Origin: Rubripirellula lacrimiformis
Lineage (GTDB): Bacteria > Planctomycetota > Planctomycetia > Pirellulales > Pirellulaceae
Length of the DNA: 64,000 nucleotides
Assembly: GCF_007741535.1 (NCBI RefSeq)
Contig: NZ_CP036525.1
Location: 4,340,001 to 4,404,000 of the forward strand
Direction: 5' to 3'
Under the pieces are notes generated by a model, which searched no databases, had not been told where the DNA came from, and saw only the letters and a list, made by a program, of their open reading frames with translations. The translations under genes and the position numbers were made by a program. Shown piece by piece: positions 16,036-24,811 of this stretch. Each line of letters opens with the position of its first letter. Position 1 is the first letter of the stretch.

Positions 16036-18585
16036 ATGACCGCTATGAACTTCGTTCGGATCCTTCGATCCCAGACGTTGCCAGTCGTTTGCTTCTTCGC
16101 CGCTTGTCTACTGACCAACGGGACGACGTTTGCGATGGAGCCGGATTCCGATTCGAAGTTGTCCGAAACCGATTCGGACCGAGCAGTCCGAGTCACCCAG
16201 TTTTTGACTCGCTACTGCGTCGATTGCCACAGCGCCGATACCGCAGAGGGCGAGCGTGAATTTGATTCATTTGCATTGCCGATCCAGACGCAAGACCAGC
16301 TGATCACGGCCGACGAAGTGATCGACCAGGTGACATTGAAATTGATGCCACCCCAAGACGCCGAACAGCCCACGGACGAGGATCGTTTGGCTTTGGTCAG
16401 TGATCTCCGCAGCGGTATCGAACTGGCACGCGATCAATTCCGGTCCACGGGTGGTCGAACGGTGATGCGTCGGCTTTCCAATCGCGAATACGAAACGACG
16501 TTGGCAACACTGTTTGGTCGCCGCGTCGACACTCTGGGGCTAACCGCCGATTTCCCCAAAGATAATACCAGCCAACACATGGACACGGTTGGCGAATCGT
16601 TGGTGACATCGGGGTTTCTGCTAGACCAATATTTCCAAGCCGCTTCTCGCTTGGTCGATATTCGCTTGGGCAAACCAGAGATGGTGCCAAAGTCGTGGCA
16701 TTTCACCGACAATTTCCGCCAGTACGAAGAACTGACCGGTTCGCACCAAGCCGTCTTCAAATTCAAATTCCTGTGTCTGTATGAACAGCCCAATACCGAC
16801 ACGCGGCAGGGTGGTTACGGTCACATCGAGGACTTTTTAGAGGGCGTGCCGGTATCTGGGATGTACGACATTGAAGTGCACGCACAAGCGATGCACCGCG
16901 ATACCCACTATGACCCGAAAATCTTTCGCATCGACTTCTCGGAACCCTTCCAGCTAGCGGTTGTTCCGGGCGACGCAACCAAGGGTCATATCCATTACCC
17001 GCAAGCGATCGAGCCGATTCTGGGAACCGCGATTGTCCCCGACGATCAACCGGAATGGCTCAGTTTCCGAGTGTGGCTGGATGCCGGTCAAACGCCGCGT
17101 TTCATCTTCCCGAACGGGCCCTACGAATCGCGTGCTTCCGTCATTGCCGCCAACAAACGATACAAGGACGAATTCAAGAATCCGAAAGAGGGTGTCAGTC
17201 GTAGCACGCTGCTTCGCGAAGGAGCACTGCCGCATATCAAGATCGGTGAAATCAAAATCCAAGGCCCGGTGCAGGAACCTGCCGGCGGCAAGGAAGAACA
17301 AGCCGTGTTCGGAGACGAAGGATTTCAAGAAGACAAGGCGTTGCTGCAACTTTACGCGTTTGCGCAAAAAGCCTTCCGACGCCCGCTGATCGAATCGGAT
17401 CGCGGCAGGATTGAATCCATCTATCAGAAACGGTTGTCCGAGGACGCATCGGCACGCCAGGCGGCCTTGGACACGGTGAAGTTCATTCTGTGTTCACCGT
17501 CGTTTCTGTACCTCAGCGAAGTCACGGCCCCAGGTGCGGACCAACTGGGACCATTCGATCTTGCTTCGCGACTGTCGTATGCATTGTGGGGATGCCCGCC
17601 CGACCAGGAACTGTTTGCCGCGGCCGAGTCGGGGCGGTTGAACGAGTTGGACGAACTGAAGTCGCAGGCTAGACGTATGCTGGCTGACAAGCGATCGGAA
17701 GAGTTCGTCAAAGGATTTCTGGACGGCTGGTTGAATCTTCGAGACATCGGAAATCTTCCGCCGCCTCGCAAGGACGCTTGGCAATATTACTCGGAAAACC
17801 TGCCCGATTCGATGAAGCAGGAAGCTCGCCAGTTCTTCCGAAACCTGTTGGATCACAACGGACCGATCAGCGACTTCCTGGACGCTGACTACACCTTCGT
17901 CGATAAGAAATTGGCCAAGCTGTATCAGTTGCCAGAACAGGACACGCTGCGACTAGCCGACGGTTTTCAGCGCGTCGAATTGGACCAGAACAAGCAACGC
18001 GGCGGGCTGCTAGGAATGGCTGGCGTCCTGACCGTCAGCGCCAACGGGGTCGATACATCGCCGGTGACACGCGGTGTTTGGGTGCTGGAGAACATTCTAG
18101 GCATACGGCCTCCGCCGCCCCCCGACGAAGTCCCCGCGCTGGATGCTGATACCAACGGAGCGACCACGATCCGCGAAAAGTTGGCGAAGCATAGCGAAGA
18201 CAAAACGTGCATCGTGTGCCACCGCAGCATCGACCCGCTGGGTTTCGCGCTCGAAACGTTCGATCCCATTGGCCGATGGCGAACCAAATATCCCAAGCCC
18301 AATGGCAAGGGATCCGGCGCGAAGGTAGATCCGTCCGGTAAACTTTCCACAGGCGAAGAATTTGACGATTTCACGAGCTTCAAGAAGTCGTTGCTGGAAA
18401 GCCGTCGAGAGATGTTCGCACGAAACTTGGTCGAAAAGCTGCTGACCTACACCACCGGCCGACATATGGAACGAGTCGATCAGTACGCCATCGACGACAT
18501 TCTGGACCGAGTGGCCGCTGATGATGACGGTTTGCAGACGATGGTGATCGAAGTGTTGGCGAGTCCGATTTTTCGATCGCCATGA
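16036..18585 (+). CDS. DUF1587/1595/1592/1588/1585 c-type haem protein
   Basis: An 849-residue exported protein of the planctomycete cytochrome family. A signal peptide is followed by a haem c motif CVDCH (61-65), DUF1587 (RRLSNREYETTLATLFG, about 148), a carbohydrate-binding-like middle, DUF1595 (FAQKAFRRPL, about 447), DUF1592 (LASRLSYALWG, about 510), DUF1588 with a second CIVCH (725-729), and C-terminal DUF1585 (LLTYTTGRHMERVD). Two CxxCH motifs suggest two haems. ATG 16036 follows the DUF1552 stop by 2 nt, so the pair is translationally close. Role inferred: periplasmic electron transfer or oxidation linked to the DUF1552 partner; substrate unknown. Confidence 0.88.
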   Translation: MTAMNFVRILRSQTLPVVCFFAACLLTNGTTFAMEPDSDSKLSETDSDRAVRVTQFLTRYCVDCHSADTAEGEREFDSFALPIQTQDQLITADEVIDQVTLKLMPPQDAEQPTDEDRLALVSDLRSGIELARDQFRSTGGRTVMRRLSNREYETTLATLFGRRVDTLGLTADFPKDNTSQHMDTVGESLVTSGFLLDQYFQAASRLVDIRLGKPEMVPKSWHFTDNFRQYEELTGSHQAVFKFKFLCLYEQPNTDTRQGGYGHIEDFLEGVPVSGMYDIEVHAQAMHRDTHYDPKIFRIDFSEPFQLAVVPGDATKGHIHYPQAIEPILGTAIVPDDQPEWLSFRVWLDAGQTPRFIFPNGPYESRASVIAANKRYKDEFKNPKEGVSRSTLLREGALPHIKIGEIKIQGPVQEPAGGKEEQAVFGDEGFQEDKALLQLYAFAQKAFRRPLIESDRGRIESIYQKRLSEDASARQAALDTVKFILCSPSFLYLSEVTAPGADQLGPFDLASRLSYALWGCPPDQELFAAAESGRLNELDELKSQARRMLADKRSEEFVKGFLDGWLNLRDIGNLPPPRKDAWQYYSENLPDSMKQEARQFFRNLLDHNGPISDFLDADYTFVDKKLAKLYQLPEQDTLRLADGFQRVELDQNKQRGGLLGMAGVLTVSANGVDTSPVTRGVWVLENILGIRPPPPPDEVPALDADTNGATTIREKLAKHSEDKTCIVCHRSIDPLGFALETFDPIGRWRTKYPKPNGKGSGAKVDPSGKLSTGEEFDDFTSFKKSLLESRREMFARNLVEKLLTYTTGRHMERVDQYAIDDILDRVAADDDGLQTMVIEVLASPIFRSP

Positions 18586-18652
18586 ATCGAGACGTGTCGA
18601 CGATGTGTCGCTGGATCCCCGCTGTGACAATCCCCTTTTACGAGATTCAGGA

Positions 18653-19570
18653 ATGATCCGTCTTACGATCTTGATGTTGGTCTGCGGAATGGTCTTTGTC
18701 GGTCCATTTGCCTTCGGCCAAACCGATTCGGTGATGTGGCAGTTGCAACTACAGTCTCGGTCGATTCCCGAATCGGGCGAATCGGCGCAGCCCTCGCTAG
18801 AGCGTCAATCGTGGTCGGCCGACCAGACGGCGCTGATCGTCTGCGACATGTGGGATCTTCACCACTGCTATCGTGCGGTGCAACGCGAAGAACAACTGCT
18901 GAAGCCGATGCAATCTCTCGTTACGCACATGCGTGATGCCGGTGCGACGATCATTCATTCCCCCAGCAGCTGCATGGATCACTACCAAGATCATCCGGCA
19001 CGAAAGCGGGCGATGTCTTTGGTCGGGCATGAAGCGCCGCCGGAAATCGAATCATGGTGCTACAAAATCGACACGGAATCCGCGGTCACCTATCCCTTGG
19101 ACCAGTCCGATGGCGGCGAGGACGATACACCCGAGGAACACGCTGCTTGGGCGAACAAGTTGACCGAGATGGGATTGGATCCCAAGCAACCCTGGTCGAA
19201 ACAGCACGACGGGCTGACGATCGATCCTGCTAGCGACTACGTTACCGACCAAGGAAAAGAAGTCTGGTCCATTTTGAAGTCGCGAGGTATCCAGAACGTT
19301 GCCATCGTGGGCGTGCACACCAACATGTGCGTGCTTGGTCGGCCCTTCGGACTTCGTCAGCTGGCAAAGAACGGAGTCAATGTTGTTCTGGTTCGCGATC
19401 TGACCGATGCCATGTACAACCCAAAATCGTGGCCCTACGTTTCACACGCCGAGGGCACGCAGCGGATCATTCAGTACATCGAACAGACTGTGAGTCCGAC
19501 GATTACCAGCGACCAAATCGTAGGGGGATCTCCCTTCGTGATCCAGCCGATCGCAGCTTCCGGCAAGTAG
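18653..19570 (+). CDS. Secreted isochorismatase-fold hydrolase
   Basis: A 305-residue protein with a signal peptide (MIRLTILMLVCGMVFVGPFAFG) and a cysteine-hydrolase (isochorismatase-like) domain. LIVCDMWD gives the catalytic Asp (D65) and a metal/substrate Asp (D68). VGVHTNMCVLGRPFG holds the nucleophile Cys226 in the usual cis-peptide neighbourhood. The family hydrolyses amides or vinyl ethers (nicotinamidase, N-carbamoylsarcosine amidase, isochorismatase). An insert of about 60 residues (LVGHEAPPEIESW...TPEEHAAW) before the Cys region departs from cytoplasmic members. It lies 67 nt after the DUF1592 gene and is likely in the same transcription unit, suggesting an extracytoplasmic substrate. 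Confidence 0.85.
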   Translation: MIRLTILMLVCGMVFVGPFAFGQTDSVMWQLQLQSRSIPESGESAQPSLERQSWSADQTALIVCDMWDLHHCYRAVQREEQLLKPMQSLVTHMRDAGATIIHSPSSCMDHYQDHPARKRAMSLVGHEAPPEIESWCYKIDTESAVTYPLDQSDGGEDDTPEEHAAWANKLTEMGLDPKQPWSKQHDGLTIDPASDYVTDQGKEVWSILKSRGIQNVAIVGVHTNMCVLGRPFGLRQLAKNGVNVVLVRDLTDAMYNPKSWPYVSHAEGTQRIIQYIEQTVSPTITSDQIVGGSPFVIQPIAASGK

Positions 19571-19720
19571 CTTGGCGGATGCCGGGGCTGTAAACGGAGC
19601 CAATGCGGCGCGTCACGACGGAGCACTCCCTGCAGACCCTGGGCCCCCGTCCGGCGTGTCCCGCCGTCCGGTCCGGCGATGCTGACTGGGTTCATCGCTG
19701 TGTCGCAGGTCGGGCTGCGG

Positions 19721-19975
19721 TTACGACGCCGATTCGATCTCGTCGGCCAGTTTGCGTAGCATTTCGGGGGTGACACCTTCGTTCATTCCTTGCCTGAGCT
19801 GTGCAACGATCGTTTGCAGCAAAACCAATCGCACTTCCCAAAGCAGCTTGCGGTACAGGTTGATCTCTTTCCAAAGATCACTCTTGGTCGCTCGGGATTC
19901 AGGCTTTGGCGGCAGCCCATCAATCATCAGCTTAGCGATATAGTCCGAATTCGCTTTCTCTCGCTTCGATGGCAT
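19721..19975 (-). CDS. Small hypothetical helical protein
   Basis: An 84-residue, highly charged protein, mostly helical by eye (SDLWKEINLYRKLLWEVRLVLLQTIVAQLRQGMNEGVTPEMLRKLADEIES), without membrane segment or signal. It lies opposite in direction to both neighbours. The composition and codon pattern look coding, but I recognise no family. It could be a small regulatory or structural protein. Confidence 0.6.
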   Translation of the reverse strand: MPSKREKANSDYIAKLMIDGLPPKPESRATKSDLWKEINLYRKLLWEVRLVLLQTIVAQLRQGMNEGVTPEMLRKLADEIESAS

Positions 19976-20247
19976 GGGGCATGTTTCTTGGCGGAAGAGG
20001 GGAACCGGGATGCGTTCGTTGACAAATCACAAGGCAGCAAATCACCCATTTTGGATTCGCCATCCGTCCTGGACAACCATCGGGGATTTCCACGACGTCA
20101 CCGCAGCCCGCGAGCGGCGATGGATCCGCAAGCCAGCTGAACCGTCATGCGGAGGACGCCCAGATATGGCGATGGGAAGTCAACGTATACAATTGGCGTT
20201 TTTGAAATACTGCGCGACGAATTCCGACAGGGTCCCAACATACCGTC

Positions 20248-20940
20248 ATGAACGATCCCATTTTCTTATTGTTGCTGTTCGGAATTCCTGTGATCAGCAA
20301 AATCGTTTCATCCCAAATGCGGAAACGCTTCGTTCAGTTCTCGAAGGATCCAACTGCGTTGTCTGGGCGAGAAGCTGCCGAGCAGATGTTGGCAACGCGA
20401 GGAATCACCGACGTCGCAGTGATCTCGACACCTGGCCAATTGACCGATCATTACGATCCGCGAACCAAGACGGTCAACCTTAGTCAGGTCGTCTACGGCG
20501 AACGAAACGTTGCGGCGGTAGCGGTTGCGACACACGAATGCGGTCACGCTGTCCAAGATGCGACCGGTTACCCGATGCTGACCGCCAGATCGAAGATGGT
20601 GCCACTGATGAAGATCAGCAACGTAGCGCTACCGGTTCTGGCATTCGGCGGTGCAGGCGTGTCGGAAATCGCTGGACAACATGGAACCGCACTGTTGTGT
20701 CTGTTGGCACTGGGGATGCCGGCGTTGTTTAGCCTTGTCACGTTGCCGGTCGAATTCAACGCCAGTCGCCGGGCGCTTGCCTGGCAAGAGGAAGTCGGCA
20801 TCGCGGCGGGCGATCAGCAGTCGGGAGCAAAGAAGGCTCTTTTCTGGGCCGCGATGACCTATGTTGTCGCAGCGTTGGGCGCGATCATCCAGGCTTTGTA
20901 CTTTGCGAAGATCTTCCTGGGGCGTGGGCGACGCGGTTGA
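20248..20940 (+). CDS. Membrane zinc metallopeptidase, YugP family
   Basis: A 230-residue protein of the YugP (Zn_peptidase_2) family. The N-terminal hydrophobic segment (PIFLLLLFGIPVISKIV) is followed by a soluble part with VAVATHECGHAVQ, in which H96, E97 and H100 form the zinc/catalytic HExxH. The C-terminal half has three further membrane segments (about 125-143, 148-168, 205-222). NASRRALAWQEE, after the third segment, supplies the conserved region with the probable third ligand. The full family length is present. Cellular substrates of this family are unknown; membrane protein quality control is a common guess. Confidence 0.88.
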   Translation: MNDPIFLLLLFGIPVISKIVSSQMRKRFVQFSKDPTALSGREAAEQMLATRGITDVAVISTPGQLTDHYDPRTKTVNLSQVVYGERNVAAVAVATHECGHAVQDATGYPMLTARSKMVPLMKISNVALPVLAFGGAGVSEIAGQHGTALLCLLALGMPALFSLVTLPVEFNASRRALAWQEEVGIAAGDQQSGAKKALFWAAMTYVVAALGAIIQALYFAKIFLGRGRRG

Positions 20941-20945
20941 TCTGT

Positions 20946-21278
20946 TCAATCGCCTTCCAAGTAGCGTTTCGCTCGCTGGGCCGCGGCATCCAACAGGGTA
21001 TCGGAATGTTCGTCGAATTGCTCCGAAAGCCGCTCGACATCCATCGCTTTGATCCCGTCGATCGCCACACCAGCGGACGCGGACAGCACGGGCTGGACAC
21101 TATCAGCAAATTCGTCGAAACGAGCTTCGGTTCGCTCGGATACTGCCACCGCCCGTTCGATCTTCGGTAGCAGACCAACTACCAATGCAATGGCAAGCAC
21201 CGTCATCGCGACCAGATTGGCGGTCGCCAGCCAAACCAAACGAGTTAGATGGATCTCGGTTCGTGATGTCTCTGGCAT
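20946..21278 (-). CDS. Single-pass membrane protein, unknown
   Basis: A 110-residue protein. A short N-terminus precedes one long hydrophobic segment (LVAMTVLAIALVVGLLPKI, about 22-40), followed by a helical, acidic C-terminal domain (SERTEARFDEFADSVQPVLSASAG...LSEQFDEHSDTLLDAAAQRAKRYLEGD), probably a coiled coil. It converges with the YugP gene; the two stops are 6 nt apart. No recognised family. Confidence 0.65.
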   Translation of the reverse strand: MPETSRTEIHLTRLVWLATANLVAMTVLAIALVVGLLPKIERAVAVSERTEARFDEFADSVQPVLSASAGVAIDGIKAMDVERLSEQFDEHSDTLLDAAAQRAKRYLEGD

Positions 21279-21665
21279 TCTGTTTCTCGCAACAAGTGGT
21301 TCAGCCGAGCGTTTGGGGAATCGGCAGCTGTCGAAATTCTAGCGATTTTCGTTGCTTGAAGACATTGCACTGTCGTTGGGACGAGATGGCTTAGCAACGA
21401 CCTTCTCGCACTGCAAGCGAGACGAATTTCACGCCATCGATATCCCTCGGTCGAATTGCCGTTGCAAGCAAGCATCGCGCCCATCGCAAAAGGAAACGGC
21501 TTCGAGCCAGATTCCGTTGACCTTTAGAGTTTGCGTTGGGGCCGCTAAGATGGTTGGGGAAGATGGCGAAAGCAAGCGTCATCGCAGACGGGACTCGAGT
21601 CCACAACGAATGTGCTCGGTTGCAATCACTGGTTTTATTAAGCGAGAGAGCGGGTACGATCATCG
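21279..21665. other. Intergenic, nothing recognised
   Basis: The gap lies between divergent genes and should hold both promoters. I see no repeat or RNA gene. Open frames here lack ribosome binding sites. Confidence 0.4.
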
Positions 21666-22145
21666 ATGGCGGATTTAGACGAAGCACTGGTATTGGTGGC
21701 AACGCATTTCCGCGGAGTTCGCGACAAAGCCGGTTTGCCGTACGTGCTGCATTGCCTGCGAGTGATGATGAGCGTCGATTCGCTGGATGCCAAAATGGTT
21801 GCCGTGATGCATGATCTTGTCGAAGACACTGCAGTAACCATGGATGATTTGCGGCAACGCGGATTCTCGGAAACGGTTCTGACGGCTCTGGAATTAGTGA
21901 CTCATCGCGATGCGGATTCTTACCAGGACTATGTGGTGCGAATCAAAGACGACGCGATCGCCTGCGAGGTCAAGCTGGCGGACCTTTGCGACAACACATC
22001 GCCATCTCGAATGCTGCTGCGTGAAGGACGCGAGGACCGGGACACCGCCCGAATCCAAAAGTACCTGCTTAGCTACAATTTCCTGTCCGATCAGATCGAC
22101 CAGCCAACCTATCGCCGACGGATGACAGCAATCGCGAACGCATAG
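21666..22145 (+). CDS. HD-domain protein (SpoT/metal-dependent phosphohydrolase type)
   Basis: A 159-residue single-domain HD hydrolase. PYVLHCLRVMMSV supplies the first His (H29), VMHDLVEDT the HD pair (H49, D50) with E53 and D54, and KLADLCDN the later Asp. This order is that of the hydrolase domain of RelA/SpoT proteins and of small SAH/MESH1-like ppGpp phosphohydrolases. No synthetase or TGS domain is present. It could hydrolyse (p)ppGpp or another nucleotide; the sequence alone does not decide. Confidence 0.8.
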   Translation: MADLDEALVLVATHFRGVRDKAGLPYVLHCLRVMMSVDSLDAKMVAVMHDLVEDTAVTMDDLRQRGFSETVLTALELVTHRDADSYQDYVVRIKDDAIACEVKLADLCDNTSPSRMLLREGREDRDTARIQKYLLSYNFLSDQIDQPTYRRRMTAIANA

Positions 22146-22178
22146 CCAGGGTTTCCTCGCTGAAAGCCTTGTCGACGA

Positions 22179-22667
22179 TCAACCCTCGACACTCTGGTGG
22201 TCACGATAGATCCAGACCATCCGGTCGATGAACCACAGTTTGCCTAGCATTGTCACCGCTAGACCAAACAACGTGGCCGCAAGGTCCAGCCAGATCAGTC
22301 CGCCCAAGAAGATCGCGGTGCCCAACCCGGCGATCATCGTCAGCTTGCGAGCGACGCGGACATGATGCCCGGCCACCGTGCCGGGTTCGTTGGCTAACCA
22401 AATTCGCTCGCCCAGCACACCTTGCGACATCCAATTATCCACGGACTTTGGTCGTGGGAACACCCGCGGGTTGATCCAAATCCAAACGATCAAGACTGCG
22501 ATCGGAACTAGCGACCAGAGACCGATCCAAACCCGGCTCCAGATCGCGATCGCCAGCAGCGGCAGGGTGACGACGCGAGTCCAGCCACTCCACGGATTCA
22601 CGTGCCGCTGCCACACCGTGTCGTTCATTCCCATCGCCTGCTCAGTCAAACGACCCAACCTGTTCAT
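22179..22667 (-). CDS. DUF6653-like membrane protein
   Basis: A 162-residue protein. After RHVNPWSGWTRVVTLPLLAIAIWSR it has four hydrophobic segments in two pairs (about 32-48, 53-68; 110-126, 128-146), with the loop NPRVFPRPKSVDNWMSQGVLGERIWL between. The NPWS..TR start and NPRVFP loop are what I associate with DUF6653, of unknown function. The start at 22667 is chosen because GGGAG lies 6-7 nt upstream; the frame is open to 22697. Confidence 0.65.
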   Translation of the reverse strand: MNRLGRLTEQAMGMNDTVWQRHVNPWSGWTRVVTLPLLAIAIWSRVWIGLWSLVPIAVLIVWIWINPRVFPRPKSVDNWMSQGVLGERIWLANEPGTVAGHHVRVARKLTMIAGLGTAIFLGGLIWLDLAATLFGLAVTMLGKLWFIDRMVWIYRDHQSVEG

Positions 22668-22830
22668 CACTGTCTCCCGATGATGCCCTGCAAACACAAT
22701 AACGAGCCACTTTCCTCACCCAACGCTTCCCCGCGACGCGAAGGCAATGCCCCGCGCATCCAAACCGATCCCGAAAGACAAACACGACCGCCATCAAAAA
22801 GTGGAAAACGCCGTTCCGACTAGCAACAAG

Positions 22831-22977
22831 TCTTGAACTTGAACTTGAACTTGAACTTGAACTTGAACTTGAACTTGAACTTGAACTTGAACTTGAACTC
22901 GAACTCGAACTTGAACTCGAACGCGAACTCGAACGCGAACGCGAACGCGAACGCGAACTCGAACTCGAACTCGAACC
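22831..22977. repeat. Hexanucleotide tandem repeat, about 24 units
   Basis: The repeat is (GAACTT)n, degenerating to GAACTC and GAACGC units rightward, about 145 bp in all. The variants are grouped, not random: a run of TTGAAC first, then mixed ACTCGA and ACGCGA. It lies just downstream of the tetR gene, between it and the convergent-side membrane gene. Slippage should make its length variable between strains. The frame it opens (repeating Asn-Leu, then Asn-Ser and Asn-Ala) is not a gene. Confidence 0.95.
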
Positions 22978-23004
22978 TAAAACGTCCCCAAACCGAACTC
23001 CCCG

Positions 23005-23685
23005 CTATCTCCGTCTCATCGCTTCAAGCCCGTCCAACACCAGTTCCAAACCAAAATCCAATTCGTGAATCCCATCGTGCCGCAGTGCAATCACCTGCTG
23101 CGAAAGAGAATGCAGATAGGGGTATTCATCCGCCGGGATCATGGGCAGATACTGCGTGGCAACCGTTGCGTATTGATCGGGCTGAAACGGAAAGTTCAAT
23201 TTCTGTAACGTGAATCCATAGACGAAACTGTCGATCGCGTTCCATGCATAGTCCGCGGCCGGATACGAAAAGCCAGCTTCCACCAGACATCCGATCGTTG
23301 CGTCCGCGTACCGCAGCATCGCCGGGCCGGAATTCACGCGTGAAACGATCAACATGGTCGCCCAAGGATGTTGCATCAGCACTTGGTGAGCCGAAGTGGC
23401 CCGACGCTGCATCGCGACCCTCCAATCCCCACCCACCGCGGGCACGTCGATCTCACCCACCACGGCATCGACGATTCCATCCAGGATCTCGTCCTTGTTG
23501 GCGACGTGGTTGTACAACGACATCGCTTCAACGTTCAGCTTTTGGGCAATCTTTCGCATCGTTAGGGCATCGATGCCACCCTGGTCGGCAATGCGAACCG
23601 CTGCTTCCAAGACGCGTTCCTTTCGTAGCGAACCGCGACGCTGATCGGTCTTTTTCGTCTTCGCCATCCACCTGTCCAAATTCAT
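23005..23685 (-). CDS. TetR/AcrR-family transcriptional regulator
   Basis: A 226-residue repressor. The N-terminal HTH spans about 20-65 (KERVLEAAVRIADQGGIDALTMRKIAQKLNVEAMSLYNHVANKDEILDGIVDAV), with the recognition helix around NVEAMSLYNHV. This is followed by a TetR_C-type ligand domain (HPWATMLIVSRVNSGPAMLRYADATIGCLVEAGFSY). It is divergent from the MDR oxidoreductase gene. A 15-bp perfect palindrome between them is the likely operator. Probably represses the oxidoreductase-DUF1569 pair and itself; the inducer is unknown. Confidence 0.88.
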   Translation of the reverse strand: MNLDRWMAKTKKTDQRRGSLRKERVLEAAVRIADQGGIDALTMRKIAQKLNVEAMSLYNHVANKDEILDGIVDAVVGEIDVPAVGGDWRVAMQRRATSAHQVLMQHPWATMLIVSRVNSGPAMLRYADATIGCLVEAGFSYPAADYAWNAIDSFVYGFTLQKLNFPFQPDQYATVATQYLPMIPADEYPYLHSLSQQVIALRHDGIHELDFGLELVLDGLEAMRRR

Positions 23686-23703
23686 GATGTCGCGCCCGAA
23701 CGC

Positions 23704-23730
23704 TTGACGGACTTACAGTGTAAGTATACT
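23704..23730 (+). promoter_or_regulatory. Promoter with TetR-type operator in the spacer
   Basis: TTGACG (23704-23709) and TATACT (23725-23730) form a sigma-70-like pair with a 15-bp spacer. The spacer is ACTTACAGTGTAAGT (23711-23725), a perfect palindrome around G23718, overlapping the -10 by one base. A repressor bound here would block RNA polymerase. A second palindrome, AAGTATACTT (23722-23731), overlaps it. Confidence 0.7.
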
Positions 23731-23806
23731 TTGATACTTCGGCAACAAACAGCGGATGCTGTTCGGGCCCTTGGATCCAAATCTTTTGTTTCACTTTCCA
23801 GGATGG

Positions 23807-24811
23807 GTGACCGTGCGGGCAATCTATCAACAGGAATATGGGTCGCCGCAGACGCTAGCGCTGACCGAACTGGAACGGCCTAGCATCCGAAGAGATGAAG
23901 TTCGCATCTGTGTCCACGCCGCAGGCTTGCACATCGGGGACGCCTTCGCTGTGCGAGGAACCCCGTTTCTGATGCGGATGGAAACCGGGTGGCGCAGGCC
24001 TCGATACGGTGTGCCCGGATTTGATGTTGCTGGAGTCGTTGAATCGGTCGGAGCGAACGTCAAGCAATGGAAGCCTGGCGACGCAGTGTTTGGAGCCTGT
24101 AAAGGTTCGTGTGCCGAATTGGTGTCTGCCAAGCAAGACCACATCGCTGCCAAGCCGAACAATCTGACGTACGCCCAAGCCGCAGCGCTGCCAACCTCTG
24201 GGCTAGCTGCTTTGCACGCCCTTCGAAACGTGGCTCGCGTAACCGCCGGACAAAAAGTCCTGATCAACGGTGCATCCGGCGGTGTCGGAACTTATGCCGT
24301 GCAGATCGCCAAGGCGTTTGGCGCCGGAGTCACTGGCGTGTGCAGCGATCGCAATGCTGGCTTGGTCCGCTCGATCGGTGCCGATCACGTCATCGCCTAC
24401 GACCATTCTGATTTTGCGGCCGGGCAGCAACGATACGATGTCATCTTGGACAACGTCGAAAATCGGTCGCTTCACGATTGCCGTCGTGTGCTGGCCCCAT
24501 CCGGCATACTGATTCTGAACAGCGGGACTGGCGCCAGTGGACTTTCTTTGCTGTGGCGAATCGCCAAGCCGTTGCTGCTGTCACCATTTTCGCGTCAGCG
24601 TCTGCGGCGTTACCTTTCCATGCCGAACCGCAAAGATCTGGAAACGCTGACTTCGCTTATCGATGCCGGCAGTTTGTCACCCGTCATCGACCGCTGCTAT
24701 ACGCTAGACGAAACGGCATCGGCAGTACAACACCTGGAAGCGGGGCACGCCCGCGGGAAAGTGGTGGTGCTGGTCCAGTCGGATTCCGAAACCGCAGGCA
24801 CGGAGCCATGA
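23807..24811 (+). CDS. MDR-family NAD(P)-dependent oxidoreductase (zinc-free)
   Basis: A 334-residue medium-chain dehydrogenase. The N-terminal GroES-like domain (RPSIRRDEVRICVHAAGLHIGDAF...PGFDVAGVVESVGANVKQWKPGDAVFG) is followed by a Rossmann domain with LINGASGGVGTYAVQIAKAFGAGVTGV (about 145-170). The catalytic and structural zinc cysteines of alcohol dehydrogenases are absent, so it belongs with quinone-oxidoreductase/enoyl-reductase-like members. The start is uncertain: GTG 23807 with AGGATGG just before it, or GTG 23813; the ATG at 23756 lies close to the promoter. The last 4 nt overlap the next gene (ATGA). Probably repressed by the divergent TetR. Confidence 0.82.
   Translation: MTVRAIYQQEYGSPQTLALTELERPSIRRDEVRICVHAAGLHIGDAFAVRGTPFLMRMETGWRRPRYGVPGFDVAGVVESVGANVKQWKPGDAVFGACKGSCAELVSAKQDHIAAKPNNLTYAQAAALPTSGLAALHALRNVARVTAGQKVLINGASGGVGTYAVQIAKAFGAGVTGVCSDRNAGLVRSIGADHVIAYDHSDFAAGQQRYDVILDNVENRSLHDCRRVLAPSGILILNSGTGASGLSLLWRIAKPLLLSPFSRQRLRRYLSMPNRKDLETLTSLIDAGSLSPVIDRCYTLDETASAVQHLEAGHARGKVVVLVQSDSETAGTEP

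Noticed and set aside
22435-22443. TTATCCACG as a DnaA box
   Set aside because: One mismatch, isolated, and inside a membrane-protein gene.
22833-23213. Open frame with long Asn-Leu repeats
   Set aside because: It is produced by the hexamer repeat and continues antisense through tetR.
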